From: Gammaproteobacteria bacterium
Lineage (GTDB): Bacteria; Pseudomonadota; Gammaproteobacteria; Pseudomonadales; Pseudohongiellaceae
Direction: 5' to 3'
Assembly (NCBI GenBank): GCA_947457195.1
Contig: CANGUU010000018.1
Location: forward strand, 1-38,544
DNA: 38,544 nucleotides
A program made the translations under genes and the position numbers. This document shows, piece after piece, positions 16,234 through 25,488 of this stretch (position 1 is the stretch's first letter; each line of letters starts with the position of its first letter). The notes under the pieces are model-generated. The model ran no database searches. It worked only from the letters and a program-made list of their open reading frames with translations, and was not told the DNA's origin.

Positions 16234-17850
16234 GTGCCCGCCCCACCCAGTCAGACCTTCGTAGCTTTTGGGACCTTCGTTTTGCTGGCACACATTCAAA
16301 GCACCCTCGATGTGCTGGGGCAGCCTGCTGGCCTCAGTGCGCTGGCCAACCTCAGGCACGGGGTGGAAAAGGAGAGTCTGCGCATCGACCCGGAGGGTCG
16401 ACTGGCCCTGACGTCGCACCCGCAAGGCCTCGGCGCGGCGCTCACCCACGACTGCATCACCACCGATTTTTCCGAATCCCTGATGGAGTTCATCACCCCG
16501 GTCGCCGGGGACCCGGCCGCCACCGTGCGCACCCTGGAGGACATCCATACTTTCATCTACTCGCAGTTGCCGCGCGAGGAACTGCTATGGACTTCGTCGA
16601 TGCCCTGCGTGCTGCCAGACGGCAGCGAGATCCCGCTTGCCCGCTACGGGTCGTCCAACATTGCCACGTTGAAGACGCTGTACCGCCGCGGCCTGGGCTT
16701 TCGCTATGGCCGCACCATGCAGACCATCGCCGGCATCCACTTCAATTTCTCGCTGCCGGATTCGCTCTGGCAGCTGCTGCAGACCCGGGAAGGCAACGAC
16801 GAACCGCTGGAGGTGTTCCGCACGGCGCGTTACTTCGCCCTCATCCGCAACTTCCGCCGCAGCGCCTGGCTGCTGCTGTACCTGTTCGGCGCTTCGCCGG
16901 CGCTATGCCGCAGCTTCGTGCGCCACACGCCGAATCACGGACTGGAGCCGTGGGACGAGGCCAGCCTGTACCTGCCTTACGCGACTTCCTTGCGGATGGG
17001 GGATCTCGGCTACACCAGCAAGGCGCAGGCTGGTCTCGGTATCAGCTACAACAGCGTAGGCGAGTACACCGACGGGCTGCTGCGCGCGATCCAGACGCCA
17101 TACGAACCCTATCTTGCCTTCAGTACCGACGATGGCTCGCCGGCCCAGGTCAACCCGAACATCCTGCAGATGGAGGCGGAGTTCTACAGCACCATCCGCC
17201 CCAAGCGCATCCCCGCCAAGGGCGAGCGCCCCGTCACCGCCCTGCGCAAGCACGGCGTGGAATACATCGAAGTGCGCTGCCTCGACCTCAACCCCTTCCT
17301 GGCGGTGGGCATCGACGAGGAAACCATGCATTTCCTCAGCGGCTTCCTGCTGTACTGTGCCCTGCAGCCGAGCCCGCCGTCGCACGGGGGCGAGTACGCC
17401 GAGATCGACATGAACCACAAGGCCGTGGTGCGCCGCGGGCGGGAACCGGGTCTGATGCTGCTGCGGCAGGGACAGGCCCTGACGCTGCAGGGCTGGGCCC
17501 ACGAGATTCTGGACGGGGTCGCCGCCATTGCCGAACTGCTCGACAAGGCCACGGGCAAGCCCTTGCACGGCGCTGCCACCGCCATCCAGCGTGCCAAGGT
17601 GCAGGACAGCGTCCTCACGCCGTCGGCGCGGGTCCTCGAACGCATGCGCGAACTGAAGACATCGTATTTCCGCTTCGCCATGAACCAGTCCCTGGCCAAC
17701 AGCGATTTCTTCCGTGCACGGCAGTTGCCGCCGGAGCGCCAACAGGATTTCCTGCAGCGCAGTGCCCGCTCGATCGAGCAGCAGCGCGCCATCGAACAGG
17801 CCGACACCGTCGACTTCACGTCGTTTCTGCAGCAGTTCAACGCCCACTGA
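16234..17850 (+). CDS. gshA: Glutamate-cysteine ligase
   Basis: This enzyme ligates L-glutamate and L-cysteine with ATP, the first and rate-setting step of glutathione synthesis. The protein aligns along its length with the gammaproteobacterial GshA family: the LRHGVEKESLRI block, GAALTHDCITTDFSESLMEF, SSMPCVLPDG, YGRTMQTIAGIHFNFSLP and YIEVRCLDLNPF are all present. The start is uncertain. GTG at 16234 is the first possible codon and gives 538 residues but has no clear ribosome-binding site. TTG at 16282 gives about 522 residues beginning LAHIQSTLDVL, closer to homologues, with a weak GGGA upstream. dsbB follows 21 bases after the stop, linking glutathione synthesis and periplasmic disulfide formation. 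Confidence 0.93.
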   Translation: MPAPPSQTFVAFGTFVLLAHIQSTLDVLGQPAGLSALANLRHGVEKESLRIDPEGRLALTSHPQGLGAALTHDCITTDFSESLMEFITPVAGDPAATVRTLEDIHTFIYSQLPREELLWTSSMPCVLPDGSEIPLARYGSSNIATLKTLYRRGLGFRYGRTMQTIAGIHFNFSLPDSLWQLLQTREGNDEPLEVFRTARYFALIRNFRRSAWLLLYLFGASPALCRSFVRHTPNHGLEPWDEASLYLPYATSLRMGDLGYTSKAQAGLGISYNSVGEYTDGLLRAIQTPYEPYLAFSTDDGSPAQVNPNILQMEAEFYSTIRPKRIPAKGERPVTALRKHGVEYIEVRCLDLNPFLAVGIDEETMHFLSGFLLYCALQPSPPSHGGEYAEIDMNHKAVVRRGREPGLMLLRQGQALTLQGWAHEILDGVAAIAELLDKATGKPLHGAATAIQRAKVQDSVLTPSARVLERMRELKTSYFRFAMNQSLANSDFFRARQLPPERQQDFLQRSARSIEQQRAIEQADTVDFTSFLQQFNAH

Positions 17851-17871
17851 GCCGCCCCACCGGAGCCCGCC

Positions 17872-18393
17872 ATGAGTCTGTCTACGTTCTGCAACCAGTT
17901 CAGCCAGCGCCAGATTTATCTGGGCATCTTCCTGTTCTGCAGTGGCCTGCTCGGCATCGCGCTCTACATGGAACACGTGCTGCTGCTGGAGCCATGCCCG
18001 TTGTGCATCATGCAGCGGGTGTTCTTCCTGGCCACCGGGCTGCTGGCGCTGGCGGCGGTGCTGCACAACCCGGCGGCGCGCGGCCAGGGCGTGTATGGTG
18101 TGCTGTCGGCGGTCACGGCGCTGGCGGGTGCCGGCTTTGCCATCCGCCAGATCTATCTGCAGCACCTGCCGAAGGATCAGATTCCCGCCTGTCTGCCCAG
18201 CATCGGCTACATGCTGGAAGCCGACTTCCCGCTGAAGGACGTGCTGAGCGTGATGTTTTCCGGTGACGGCAACTGCGCGGAGGTCACCTGGCGTGACCCG
18301 CTGTTCGACCTCTTCACCATCGCCGACCTTTCCTTGCTCGGCTTTCTGCTGCTGGCCGCGACCTGCCTCTGGCAATGGCGCCGCTCGCGCTGA
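17872..18393 (+). CDS. dsbB: Disulfide bond formation protein DsbB
   Basis: The 173-residue inner-membrane protein has four predicted helices and reoxidises DsbA by passing electrons to quinone. The first redox pair is Cys42-Pro-Leu-Cys45 in EPCPLCIMQR, and the second is Cys107 and Cys135 in the larger periplasmic loop (IPACLPSIG and GDGNCAEV). The conserved Arg49 after the first pair, implicated in quinone binding, is present. The ATG lies 21 bases after gshA. It is convergent with waaP, with only four bases between the stops. Confidence 0.95.
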   Translation: MSLSTFCNQFSQRQIYLGIFLFCSGLLGIALYMEHVLLLEPCPLCIMQRVFFLATGLLALAAVLHNPAARGQGVYGVLSAVTALAGAGFAIRQIYLQHLPKDQIPACLPSIGYMLEADFPLKDVLSVMFSGDGNCAEVTWRDPLFDLFTIADLSLLGFLLLAATCLWQWRRSR

Positions 18394-18397
18394 ATGC

Positions 18398-19189
18398 TCA
18401 GCCGCGCTTGCCGCGCCGGTAGAGGCGCAGGGCGCGCGCACGGATGTCCTGCCAGAGACCCGCTTCCTCGGCCAGCACGCGGCGCCACGGTTGCTGGCGG
18501 TAGCGCGCCACGAAGCGCAGCAGATCGCGACGCGTCAGGCCGGCCTCCAGGGCAGAAAAATACAGGCTGCCCAAATCCTTGACGATCCAGCGCCGCGCCA
18601 GCGGGCTGCGGATGAGGGCGCGGTGCAGGTCGATGAGTACCAGGGGTTCCTGCTCGCTGGTCTGTAGGAAGTGGCAGAGATAGAAATCCCGGTGACAGAT
18701 GCCGGCTGCATGCAGGCGGCGGGCGATGTCGGCCACCTCCTGCAGCAGGGTACGCTTGCGCGCTACCGAAGGCGGCTGCTGCGGCCAGTCGCGGCAGAGT
18801 TGCTCCAGACTGCGGTGCGGCCCCACGTCCTCGGTGATGAGGAACGACTGAAACCGCGAAGGCAGCCAGCCGCGGCGCCCATAGCCGGCTACCACCGGCA
18901 CGCGCAGACCGAGCGCACGCAGACGCTCCAGCGCCAGATACTCGTTGCGGGCGCTCACGACCGGTAGCCGGCCCTGCAGCAGGTTCTTGAAGACGTCCTT
19001 CCAGCTCACACCGCGATGGCGCTTCACGAAGAAGCGCCGTCCCTCGAGTTGGAAGGCCAGGGTCTGTCGCTGCTCGAGTTCGCGCGCCACCGGGCCGCTG
19101 AGGGCAAAGGCGGCGCTGAAGGCGTCGCAGCCCTGCCAGTGGCAGGCCAGATCGGCGCGCAGCATCAGCTCTTCCCGCCCCCAGGTCAT
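18398..19189 (-). CDS. waaP: Lipopolysaccharide core heptose(I) kinase
   Basis: The 263-residue protein is a eukaryotic-kinase-like fold that phosphorylates the first heptose of the LPS inner core. Visible features are the ATP-site lysine in RRFFVKRHRG, the catalytic-loop HRDFYLCHFL with Asp near residue 166, and the metal-binding Asp in LVLIDLHRA, all characteristic of WaaP/RfaP. Its ATG overlaps the waaG stop (ATGA). It is the last gene of the glnE-waaFCGP operon. Core phosphorylation is essential in Pseudomonas aeruginosa and important for outer-membrane barrier function. Confidence 0.93.
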   Translation of the reverse strand: MTWGREELMLRADLACHWQGCDAFSAAFALSGPVARELEQRQTLAFQLEGRRFFVKRHRGVSWKDVFKNLLQGRLPVVSARNEYLALERLRALGLRVPVVAGYGRRGWLPSRFQSFLITEDVGPHRSLEQLCRDWPQQPPSVARKRTLLQEVADIARRLHAAGICHRDFYLCHFLQTSEQEPLVLIDLHRALIRSPLARRWIVKDLGSLYFSALEAGLTRRDLLRFVARYRQQPWRRVLAEEAGLWQDIRARALRLYRRGKRG

Positions 19190-20313
19190 GGCGAAGACCG
19201 CCGGGCGGCCAACAGCAGCTCCGCCACCACGCCCGGCATGTCATAGAGCGACTGGGTGCGCCCATAGTCGATGCCTTGACGGCGCCAGAGCCCGCGCTGT
19301 TCCTCTTCTTCCAGCATGAGGCGCAGGCTGCGGTCGAGTTCCGGCTGTCGGAAGGGCTCGGCACACACCAGCCCGGCGCCGGCCCGGCTGACGTGTTCGG
19401 CATAGCCGCAGGCAGCGGTAGTCAACACCGGCAGTCCGGCGACCACGGCCTCGAGGATCACGAGGCCGGCACTTTCGTGGCGTGACGGGTGCAGCAGCAG
19501 GTCGGCACCCTGCATGGCCTCACGGATGCTCTGGCCCGGCGACAGGAAGCGCAGGCGCTCGCCGAGACCGAGACGGCTGGCACGGCGCTGCCAGTGCGCC
19601 ACCCGGCGGTCGCGCCCAAGCACCAGAAAATACAATCGCTCCCGCAGCGCTGGCGGCAGCGCAGCGATGGCGGCCAGCGAGCGGTCCAGACCCTTGGTGT
19701 GGTAACTGGACCCGATCTGCAGCACGACAGGGGCCGCCGCGGGAATGGCGAGTGCCTGTCGGAACGCCAGCCGCAGTGCCGGCGCATCGGCGCCGGCGCA
19801 GTGCCTGCGGTCGATGCCGGGCGGCAGGTCAAGCAGTCGCGCGGCGGGGGTGTGGTAGACCGCCTCGTACTGCTGGCGCTGACGCCCGCTCAGCAGCAGC
19901 GCCACCGTGGTGCTGTCGGCACCGAACACGGCGGCCTCGAAACGCAGTTGCTGGCGCGCCCGCGGCGCGAAACGGTACCACCACGGGCGCTCGTGCAGCG
20001 CCTTGTAGGCGAAGCAACTGTCGGCGGCAAAGTAGTAGTCGAGGCCGGGCAGCCGATTGAAGCCCAGCAGCAGGTCCACGGCGGGCCGCACGCGCTCGAG
20101 GAGATGGCGGGCGAAGGCACGCTGGCGCCCCTCCCGCGTGAAGCCGGCCACTGATACCACCTCGACCTGCACCCCCTCCGGCAGCGGTCCCTCCCACTGC
20201 AGGCAGTGAATGCTCACCGTCGCCCGCGTTCGGCAGGCAGCCGCGACCTTGAGGAGGTCCTGCTGCAGGCCGCCATAGGGAAACCAGTGAAACAGGGCCA
20301 GGGCGAGACGCAT
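19186..20313 (-). CDS. waaG: LPS core glycosyltransferase (WaaG-type, GT4)
   Basis: The 375-residue GT-B enzyme begins with the WaaG-like LALALFHWFPYGGLQQDLLK. Its donor-binding domain contains GSSYHTKGLDRSL and the E-x7-E motif in HESAGLVILEAVVAG. In this operon position WaaG adds the first hexose to the inner-core heptose. The ATG at 20313 is chosen because it begins the conserved start and lies one base after the waaC stop; frame further upstream enters waaC. The Asp-Tyr-Tyr-Phe-Ala-Ala-Asp segment (LDYYFAADSCF) matches the family's acceptor side. The sugar donor cannot be read from the sequence. Confidence 0.92.
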   Translation of the reverse strand: MRLALALFHWFPYGGLQQDLLKVAAACRTRATVSIHCLQWEGPLPEGVQVEVVSVAGFTREGRQRAFARHLLERVRPAVDLLLGFNRLPGLDYYFAADSCFAYKALHERPWWYRFAPRARQQLRFEAAVFGADSTTVALLLSGRQRQQYEAVYHTPAARLLDLPPGIDRRHCAGADAPALRLAFRQALAIPAAAPVVLQIGSSYHTKGLDRSLAAIAALPPALRERLYFLVLGRDRRVAHWQRRASRLGLGERLRFLSPGQSIREAMQGADLLLHPSRHESAGLVILEAVVAGLPVLTTAACGYAEHVSRAGAGLVCAEPFRQPELDRSLRLMLEEEEQRGLWRRQGIDYGRTQSLYDMPGVVAELLLAARRSSP

Positions 20314-20314
20314 G

Positions 20315-21418
20315 TCAGCGGGCGTAGAAGAGGCCGTCGAGCGTGCCGGGGCCTCCACCGATCAGGTCGGCGAGCTGCTGCCAGACCAGCGCGGGTGGCT
20401 GGGCACGGAAGCAGGCAGGCGAGACAGTGAAACGTCTGCCGGCAAACTCGTCCTCCAGCGCTGCACCCTCATAGGTACACAGCCGCTGGCGGCAGGGTGC
20501 GCAGGCCAGTGGGGACCGGAGATGCCGCTGGCGGCGGCCAAAGGTGCCGGTGCGCGTGGGATCGGACGCGCCGTACAGCGATACGGTCGGTACCGTCAGT
20601 GCGGCGGCCAGATGGGCGAGCCCGGTATCGACCGCTACCGCTCCGGCACTGTGTAGCAGCAGGCCGGCGATGGCACCGAGGCTCTGGCGGTCGAGCACCT
20701 GCACGTTGCCGCTGGCACCGGCGATGGCTTGCGCCCGACTGAACTCTTCATCGTTGCCCCACAGCACCTTCACGTCGTAGCCGTTGCCGTTGGCGAGCCG
20801 GGCCAGTTCCTGCCAGTAAGGCAGCGGCCACAGCTTCGACTCCCAAGTGGTGCCGTGCAGGAACAGCAGGTACGGGCGAGCACCCGGCACCGGCGCGGCC
20901 GAGGCTGCCCGCAGGCGGCGCGTGTCGAGCCCGTAATCGCAGATGTGGTGGTCGAGCGTGTAGTTGAAGGTGCGGGAAAACAGGTCGCGCACGCGCTCCA
21001 CCGCATGCTGCTGCCACGACACCGCGTACTTCACGTTGTAGAAAAGCGTCGCCAGCGGTTCGCGGATCGTGCGGTCGCTGAGACCTATGGTGAGGCCGCG
21101 GGCGATGCGGCTGATGAGCCCGCTCTTCAGAAGACCCTGCGCATCGATGACAAGATCGTAGTGCTGCCGCTTGAGGTTATCTCGGAACGCGGCGTACTCG
21201 CCGGAGCGCCAGGTCTTGAACGGATGCTTGCGCCAGCGTCGGAAGGCGACCGGGATGACCTTGTCGACGGCCGGGTGCCAGGCGGGAATCTCGGTGAAGG
21301 CTTCCTCGACTACCCAGTCGAAGCGCAGGCCGCGCCGCGCCCGGCTGGCATCTGTCACGGCCGGCAGGGTGTGGATCACGTCACCCAGCGAGGATACCTT
21401 GACGATCAGTACGCGCAT
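20315..21418 (-). CDS. waaC: Lipopolysaccharide heptosyltransferase I
   Basis: The 367-residue GT9 enzyme transfers the first L-glycero-D-manno-heptose to Kdo-lipid A. The start RVLIVKVSSLGDVIHTLPA is the WaaC hallmark. Other features are LVIDAQGLLKSGL, FLHGTTWESKLWP and the donor-site AVDTGLAHLAAALTVPTV segment. The length is about 45 residues above the E. coli enzyme, mostly because of a longer C-terminal region beyond the LACAPCRQRLC block. It sits between waaF (24 bases upstream) and waaG. Confidence 0.95.
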   Translation of the reverse strand: MRVLIVKVSSLGDVIHTLPAVTDASRARRGLRFDWVVEEAFTEIPAWHPAVDKVIPVAFRRWRKHPFKTWRSGEYAAFRDNLKRQHYDLVIDAQGLLKSGLISRIARGLTIGLSDRTIREPLATLFYNVKYAVSWQQHAVERVRDLFSRTFNYTLDHHICDYGLDTRRLRAASAAPVPGARPYLLFLHGTTWESKLWPLPYWQELARLANGNGYDVKVLWGNDEEFSRAQAIAGASGNVQVLDRQSLGAIAGLLLHSAGAVAVDTGLAHLAAALTVPTVSLYGASDPTRTGTFGRRQRHLRSPLACAPCRQRLCTYEGAALEDEFAGRRFTVSPACFRAQPPALVWQQLADLIGGGPGTLDGLFYAR

Positions 21419-21442
21419 CAGAATTTCCAGTTCAGGGCCGTT

Positions 21443-22462
21443 TCAGGCCTGCTCCGCCGCCAGCAGATCCTGCAGGGCTTCCCACACGCGCGTCGGCGAC
21501 AAGCGTCGCAGACAGTCGAGGTGTCCCAGCGGACACTCACGCTGGAAACAGGGGCTGCAGGCCAGGGATTCCGAAAGGACGGCCACGCGGGCCGCAAGCG
21601 GCGGCGTGAACGCCGGCGACGTGGAACCGTACACTACCACCAAGGGTCTGGCCAGCGCGGCGGCCACGTGCATCAGACCAGAATCATTGCTCACCACCGC
21701 CGCCGTCACCGCCAGCAGATCCACCGCCTGACCCAGCGTGGTCCGCCCGCAAAGATTCACCGCGCGGGGTGCCAACCGGCAGATCGCTTCTGCCGCCGCG
21801 CCGTCGCGGGCCGACCCGAACAACCACACCTGCAGCCCTGCCGCCGCGGCACGCTCGGCGACCTCGGCAAAGTGCATGGGCGGCCATTGCTTGGCCGGGC
21901 CGAATTCGGCGCCGGCGCAGAGGGCGAGCACCGGCCGTTCCAGCGAGAGCCCGAGTTGCTGGAGCAGCGCCGGCACCGCCTCGGCGCGGGCCTGCAGTCG
22001 CGGCCGCGGCAGCGGCTCGGGCAGCAGCGCGCCCACCGGAAAGCCCAGCGCGGCGAAGCGCTGGACCATGAGCGGATAGCGGGACTTGTCCAGACGACGG
22101 CAGTCGTTGAGCAGCCAGCCACGTGCCTCCCCCCGCCAGCCGCTGCGCTCGGCGATGCTGGTGAAGCGGGCCAGCAAGCCGGTCTTGAAGGAGTTGGGCA
22201 GCACGATGACCTGCTCAAAACCCTGCCGCCCCAGCGCCCGCGCCAGTCGCCAGCGCTTGCCGAGCGCCAGTTCTCCGTGCTGCAGCGGCAGCTCGAGCGC
22301 CTGATCGACGTCGGGCATGCGCTCCAGCAATTCCAGACTCCAGCGTGGCGCCAGCACGGTGAGCTGCAGCCCGGCGTGGCGCTGGCGCAGACACTGGAAC
22401 AGGCTGTGCGCCATGACGAGATCACCCACCCACGAAGGACCGATAACGAGGATCCGCTTCAT
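21443..22462 (-). CDS. waaF: Lipopolysaccharide heptosyltransferase II
   Basis: The 339-residue GT9 enzyme adds the second inner-core heptose. It begins with the canonical RILVIGPSWVGDLVMAHSLF. VLPNSFKTGLLARF, LCAGAEFGPAKQWP and SNDSGLMHVAAALARPLV follow, then a Cys-containing tail (CSPCFQRECPLGHLDC) found in WaaF proteins. The ATG at 22462 overlaps the glnE stop (ATGA); the frame upstream crosses glnE and is not coding. In Pseudomonas ilvE commonly lies between glnE and waaF, but here the two are fused into one overlap. Confidence 0.95.
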   Translation of the reverse strand: MKRILVIGPSWVGDLVMAHSLFQCLRQRHAGLQLTVLAPRWSLELLERMPDVDQALELPLQHGELALGKRWRLARALGRQGFEQVIVLPNSFKTGLLARFTSIAERSGWRGEARGWLLNDCRRLDKSRYPLMVQRFAALGFPVGALLPEPLPRPRLQARAEAVPALLQQLGLSLERPVLALCAGAEFGPAKQWPPMHFAEVAERAAAAGLQVWLFGSARDGAAAEAICRLAPRAVNLCGRTTLGQAVDLLAVTAAVVSNDSGLMHVAAALARPLVVVYGSTSPAFTPPLAARVAVLSESLACSPCFQRECPLGHLDCLRRLSPTRVWEALQDLLAAEQA

Positions 22463-25359
22463 GCTGCGCCCGTCCCCGAGGCGTCCGGCAACCAGGCCTG
22501 CCACAGCGTCCGCACCTCGGCTCGTTCGGCGCGGAAGCGCTCGGCCGGCACCTTGCTGTCCTGCAGATTGAGCGCATGCCGATGCAGTTCGGCACGATAG
22601 CGCAGGTACAGGGTCTGCAGACGCTGCGCCATGGCCAGTGGCATGGCGCCAGTGGCAGCGAGCGTATCCAGCAGGCGCATGTTGTCGCTCCAGCGCAGCA
22701 GCTGCGGGTGGGCGGCGGCGTGGGCCAGCACGCCGTACTGCACGAGGAATTCGATGTCGATGAGGCCGCCGGCGTCCTGCTTGACATCGAACACGGCGGG
22801 ATCGCGCGAACCGTGCTGCTTGAGCATGCGCTCCCGCATGGCGAGGATGTCGTGACGCAGCTTCGCCTCGTCGCGCGGCTGGCCCAGTACACGGTTGCGT
22901 ACGTCGAGAAAGCGCGCCGCCAGGGCGGGCGACCCGGCCACCACGCGGGACCGCACCAGCGCCTGATGCTCCCAGGTCCAGGCCTCCTGCTGCTGATAGC
23001 GCTCGAAGCCATCCAGGGTCGTCACCAGTGCGCCGCTGGCCCCCGACGGTCGCAGACGCAGGTCGATGTCGTAGAGCCGCCCCATCAGTGTCTGAGTCCC
23101 GAGCAGCGCCAGGATTTTCTGTCCGAGCTGTACATAGAACGCCGAGCTGTTGAGGGCGGCGGCGCTGCCCAGCGTGTCGAGTTCGGCCGAGCCATCGTGC
23201 AGGAACACCAGATCGAGATCCGAGACATAGTTGAGTTCGAGCCCGCCGAGCTTGCCGTAGGCGATGATGATGAAATCGCACTCACCCGCCTTGCCGGCTG
23301 CATTGACCGGTTGGCCGTGGCGGGCCGTGAGCTGCTGCCAGGCCAGACCGAGCATCTCGTTGACCACGGTTTCGGCCAGCCAGGTGAGGTAATCGCTGAC
23401 TTTCATGAGCGACATGCCACCGGACAGCTCGGCCGCTGCCACGTTGAGCAGCTGCTCCTGTTTGAAGGTCTGGATCACCCGTAACTGCTCTTCGAGGTCA
23501 CTGACCGGGCTACGCAGCAGTTGTTGGCGCAGGCGCTGTTGCAGATCCTTCAGGGGCGGTGGCTGCTGCAAGGGCCGCAGCAGCTCGTCGAGCAGCGCCG
23601 GGTAGCGTGACAGCAGCTCCACGACCCACGGGCTGGCGGCGCACAGCAGCAACAGCTGCCTCAGCGCCAGGGGATTCTCGAGCAGCAGCACCAGATAGAC
23701 GGTACGGCGCAGCACCGCCTGCACGAACAGAAACGTGCGGGCGAACGCCAGATCCGGCGCCGTTTGCCGCGCAGCGGCGGCCAGCAGGCGAGGCATGAAC
23801 TGGTCGACGCGCTCGCGGCTCCAGCGATCCAGTGCCAGCAACTGCCGACTGCTGCGGAACTGCTCGAGTCGCTGCAGCAGATCGGCAGCCCCGAAGCCAT
23901 GGGTCGTGAGCAGCGCGTGGACGGCCTCCGGCTCGAGCGTCCCCAGCCAAAGCTGCTGCCAGCGCGTATCGTCGGTCTGCTGCTCGGCTTCACCCGAGGG
24001 CTTGATCACCTCGGCGAAGATGGTGGCGACTTCGCTGCGCACGTTCTCGAGTGCAGCGCGCAGTGTCGCAATCTCACTCTGGCCGAGCACGGCGGCGATG
24101 CGTGCTTCGGCAAACGGCTCTGCAGGATAGTCGTGGGTCTGCTGGTCACGCAGGGCCTGCACAGCATTCTCCAGCCGGCGCAGGAACAGGTAATGGCGGC
24201 GCAAGGTGGCGGCATCCGCGGCGGGCAGCAGCTGCAGGCTGGCCAGCGTGTCGAGTGCGGCCAACAGACTGCGCTGCTGCAGCGCCGGCTGTCTGCCGCC
24301 GTGGATCAGCTGCAGCACCTGCGCCACGAATTCTATTTCGCGGATGCCACCGCGCCCGAGCTTGATATTGGCGTCGAGACCCTTACGCCGCACCTGCTGC
24401 TCGATCTGCCGCTTGAGATCACGCAGCGAGGCCACCGTGGCAAAGTCGAGATAGCGCCGGAAGGTGAAGGCGCGCAGCATGGCCTCCAGCTGTTGCACCA
24501 CCGCCGGATCGCCGGTCACGGCCCGTGCCTTGATCATGGCAAAGCGTTCCCAGTCGCGGCCATGGCTGTGGTAGTACTCCTCCATCGCCGCCACGGAAAG
24601 CGCGAGTGCGCCGGCGCTTCCGTGGGGACGCAGCCGCAGGTCCACGCGGAACACGAAACCGTCCGGGGTCTTGCTGTCGAGCACGGTCAGCAGGGTTTGC
24701 CCGAGCCGCGTAAAGAAGTGCTGGATGGTGTGGGCGTCCTGCCCTGCTGCCGGTACCTTGGTCTCGCCGTCTTCCGGAAAGGCCAGGATGAGATCGATGT
24801 CCGACGAGAGGTTGAGCTCGAAAGCGCCATATTTGCCGAGCGCCAAGACGATCAGTTGTTGCTCGTGGCCATCGCTGCCGAGCGGTGCACCCAGCTGCCC
24901 CACCAGCACCCGCTGCAGCCGTGGCAGCACGAACTGCAAACAGGCATCGGCCAGCAGCGAGTGCTCCCGGCAGGTCTGCATCACGTCGGTACGACCGCTG
25001 ACTTCCCGCCACACCAGGCGCAGCCATTCCCGTTCCCGGAAACGACGCAGCAGACGCTGCAGGGCGCTGAGCTCGCCAGCGTGGACGGCGGCGGTCAGTG
25101 CCGGCTCACAGCGGGCGAGAAAGCCGCACAGGGCAGCGCCAAAGTCGCCGCAGTCGCGCTGCAGGTCACCGGTCTCGACGAGGTCATGCAGCAAATCCGA
25201 CTGTGCCAAGCAGAGTTCGCGCGCATGATCGCTGGCGAGCCACAGGGCGGTCAGTTCGTCACGCAGCAGGGGTGCCTGCGACGGGTCCACCGAAATCTGG
25301 ACCAGGAGTTTTTCGATATCGCCAGCACTGCGCTGGCGGAAATCCATCAGGGACTGCAT
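22459..25359 (-). CDS. glnE: Bifunctional glutamine synthetase adenylyltransferase / adenylyl-removing enzyme
   Basis: This enzyme controls glutamine synthetase by adding and removing AMP in response to glutamine and PII. Both nucleotidyltransferase domains are intact. The N-terminal deadenylylase has LGKYGAFELNLSSDIDLI at about 172-190 followed by VDLRLRPHGSAGAL. The C-terminal adenylylase has YGKLGGLELNYVSDLDLV near 700 followed by IDLRLRPSGASGAL. The total is about 966 residues, usual for the family. The ATG at 25359 is tentative: ATG at 25347 and an upstream GTG at 25389 are alternatives, and none has a strong ribosome-binding site. It heads the waa operon, so LPS core synthesis is co-expressed with nitrogen control. 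Confidence 0.95.
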   Translation of the reverse strand: MQSLMDFRQRSAGDIEKLLVQISVDPSQAPLLRDELTALWLASDHARELCLAQSDLLHDLVETGDLQRDCGDFGAALCGFLARCEPALTAAVHAGELSALQRLLRRFREREWLRLVWREVSGRTDVMQTCREHSLLADACLQFVLPRLQRVLVGQLGAPLGSDGHEQQLIVLALGKYGAFELNLSSDIDLILAFPEDGETKVPAAGQDAHTIQHFFTRLGQTLLTVLDSKTPDGFVFRVDLRLRPHGSAGALALSVAAMEEYYHSHGRDWERFAMIKARAVTGDPAVVQQLEAMLRAFTFRRYLDFATVASLRDLKRQIEQQVRRKGLDANIKLGRGGIREIEFVAQVLQLIHGGRQPALQQRSLLAALDTLASLQLLPAADAATLRRHYLFLRRLENAVQALRDQQTHDYPAEPFAEARIAAVLGQSEIATLRAALENVRSEVATIFAEVIKPSGEAEQQTDDTRWQQLWLGTLEPEAVHALLTTHGFGAADLLQRLEQFRSSRQLLALDRWSRERVDQFMPRLLAAAARQTAPDLAFARTFLFVQAVLRRTVYLVLLLENPLALRQLLLLCAASPWVVELLSRYPALLDELLRPLQQPPPLKDLQQRLRQQLLRSPVSDLEEQLRVIQTFKQEQLLNVAAAELSGGMSLMKVSDYLTWLAETVVNEMLGLAWQQLTARHGQPVNAAGKAGECDFIIIAYGKLGGLELNYVSDLDLVFLHDGSAELDTLGSAAALNSSAFYVQLGQKILALLGTQTLMGRLYDIDLRLRPSGASGALVTTLDGFERYQQQEAWTWEHQALVRSRVVAGSPALAARFLDVRNRVLGQPRDEAKLRHDILAMRERMLKQHGSRDPAVFDVKQDAGGLIDIEFLVQYGVLAHAAAHPQLLRWSDNMRLLDTLAATGAMPLAMAQRLQTLYLRYRAELHRHALNLQDSKVPAERFRAERAEVRTLWQAWLPDASGTGAA

Positions 25360-25438
25360 GCGACAGGGTTCCGCTACAACGACCGGCACGGTAAGGCACT
25401 GTGGAGCAGCAGACCACCCGGCAACGGCGCGTGCGGGC

Positions 25439-25468
25439 AGTCTAGAGGCGGCCCCTGTGGCGATGCAA
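25439..25468 (-). promoter_or_regulatory. Weak sigma-70-like promoter candidate for glnE-waa
   Basis: In the 129-base gap between cmoB and glnE, the minus strand carries TTGCAT (25468-25463), an 18-base spacer and TAGACT (25444-25439). Each hexamer matches consensus at four of six positions. A start near 25432 would give a leader of about 70 bases. No other promoter-like pair is evident in the gap. Confidence 0.3.
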
Positions 25469-25488
25469 ACTGCAGGGCTGCTGCGTCG

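Noticed and set aside
16155-18266. A 703-codon open frame overlapping gshA and dsbB
   Set aside because: It is a low-complexity Arg/Ala/Pro-rich out-of-frame shadow. The gshA and dsbB frames carry full family motifs.
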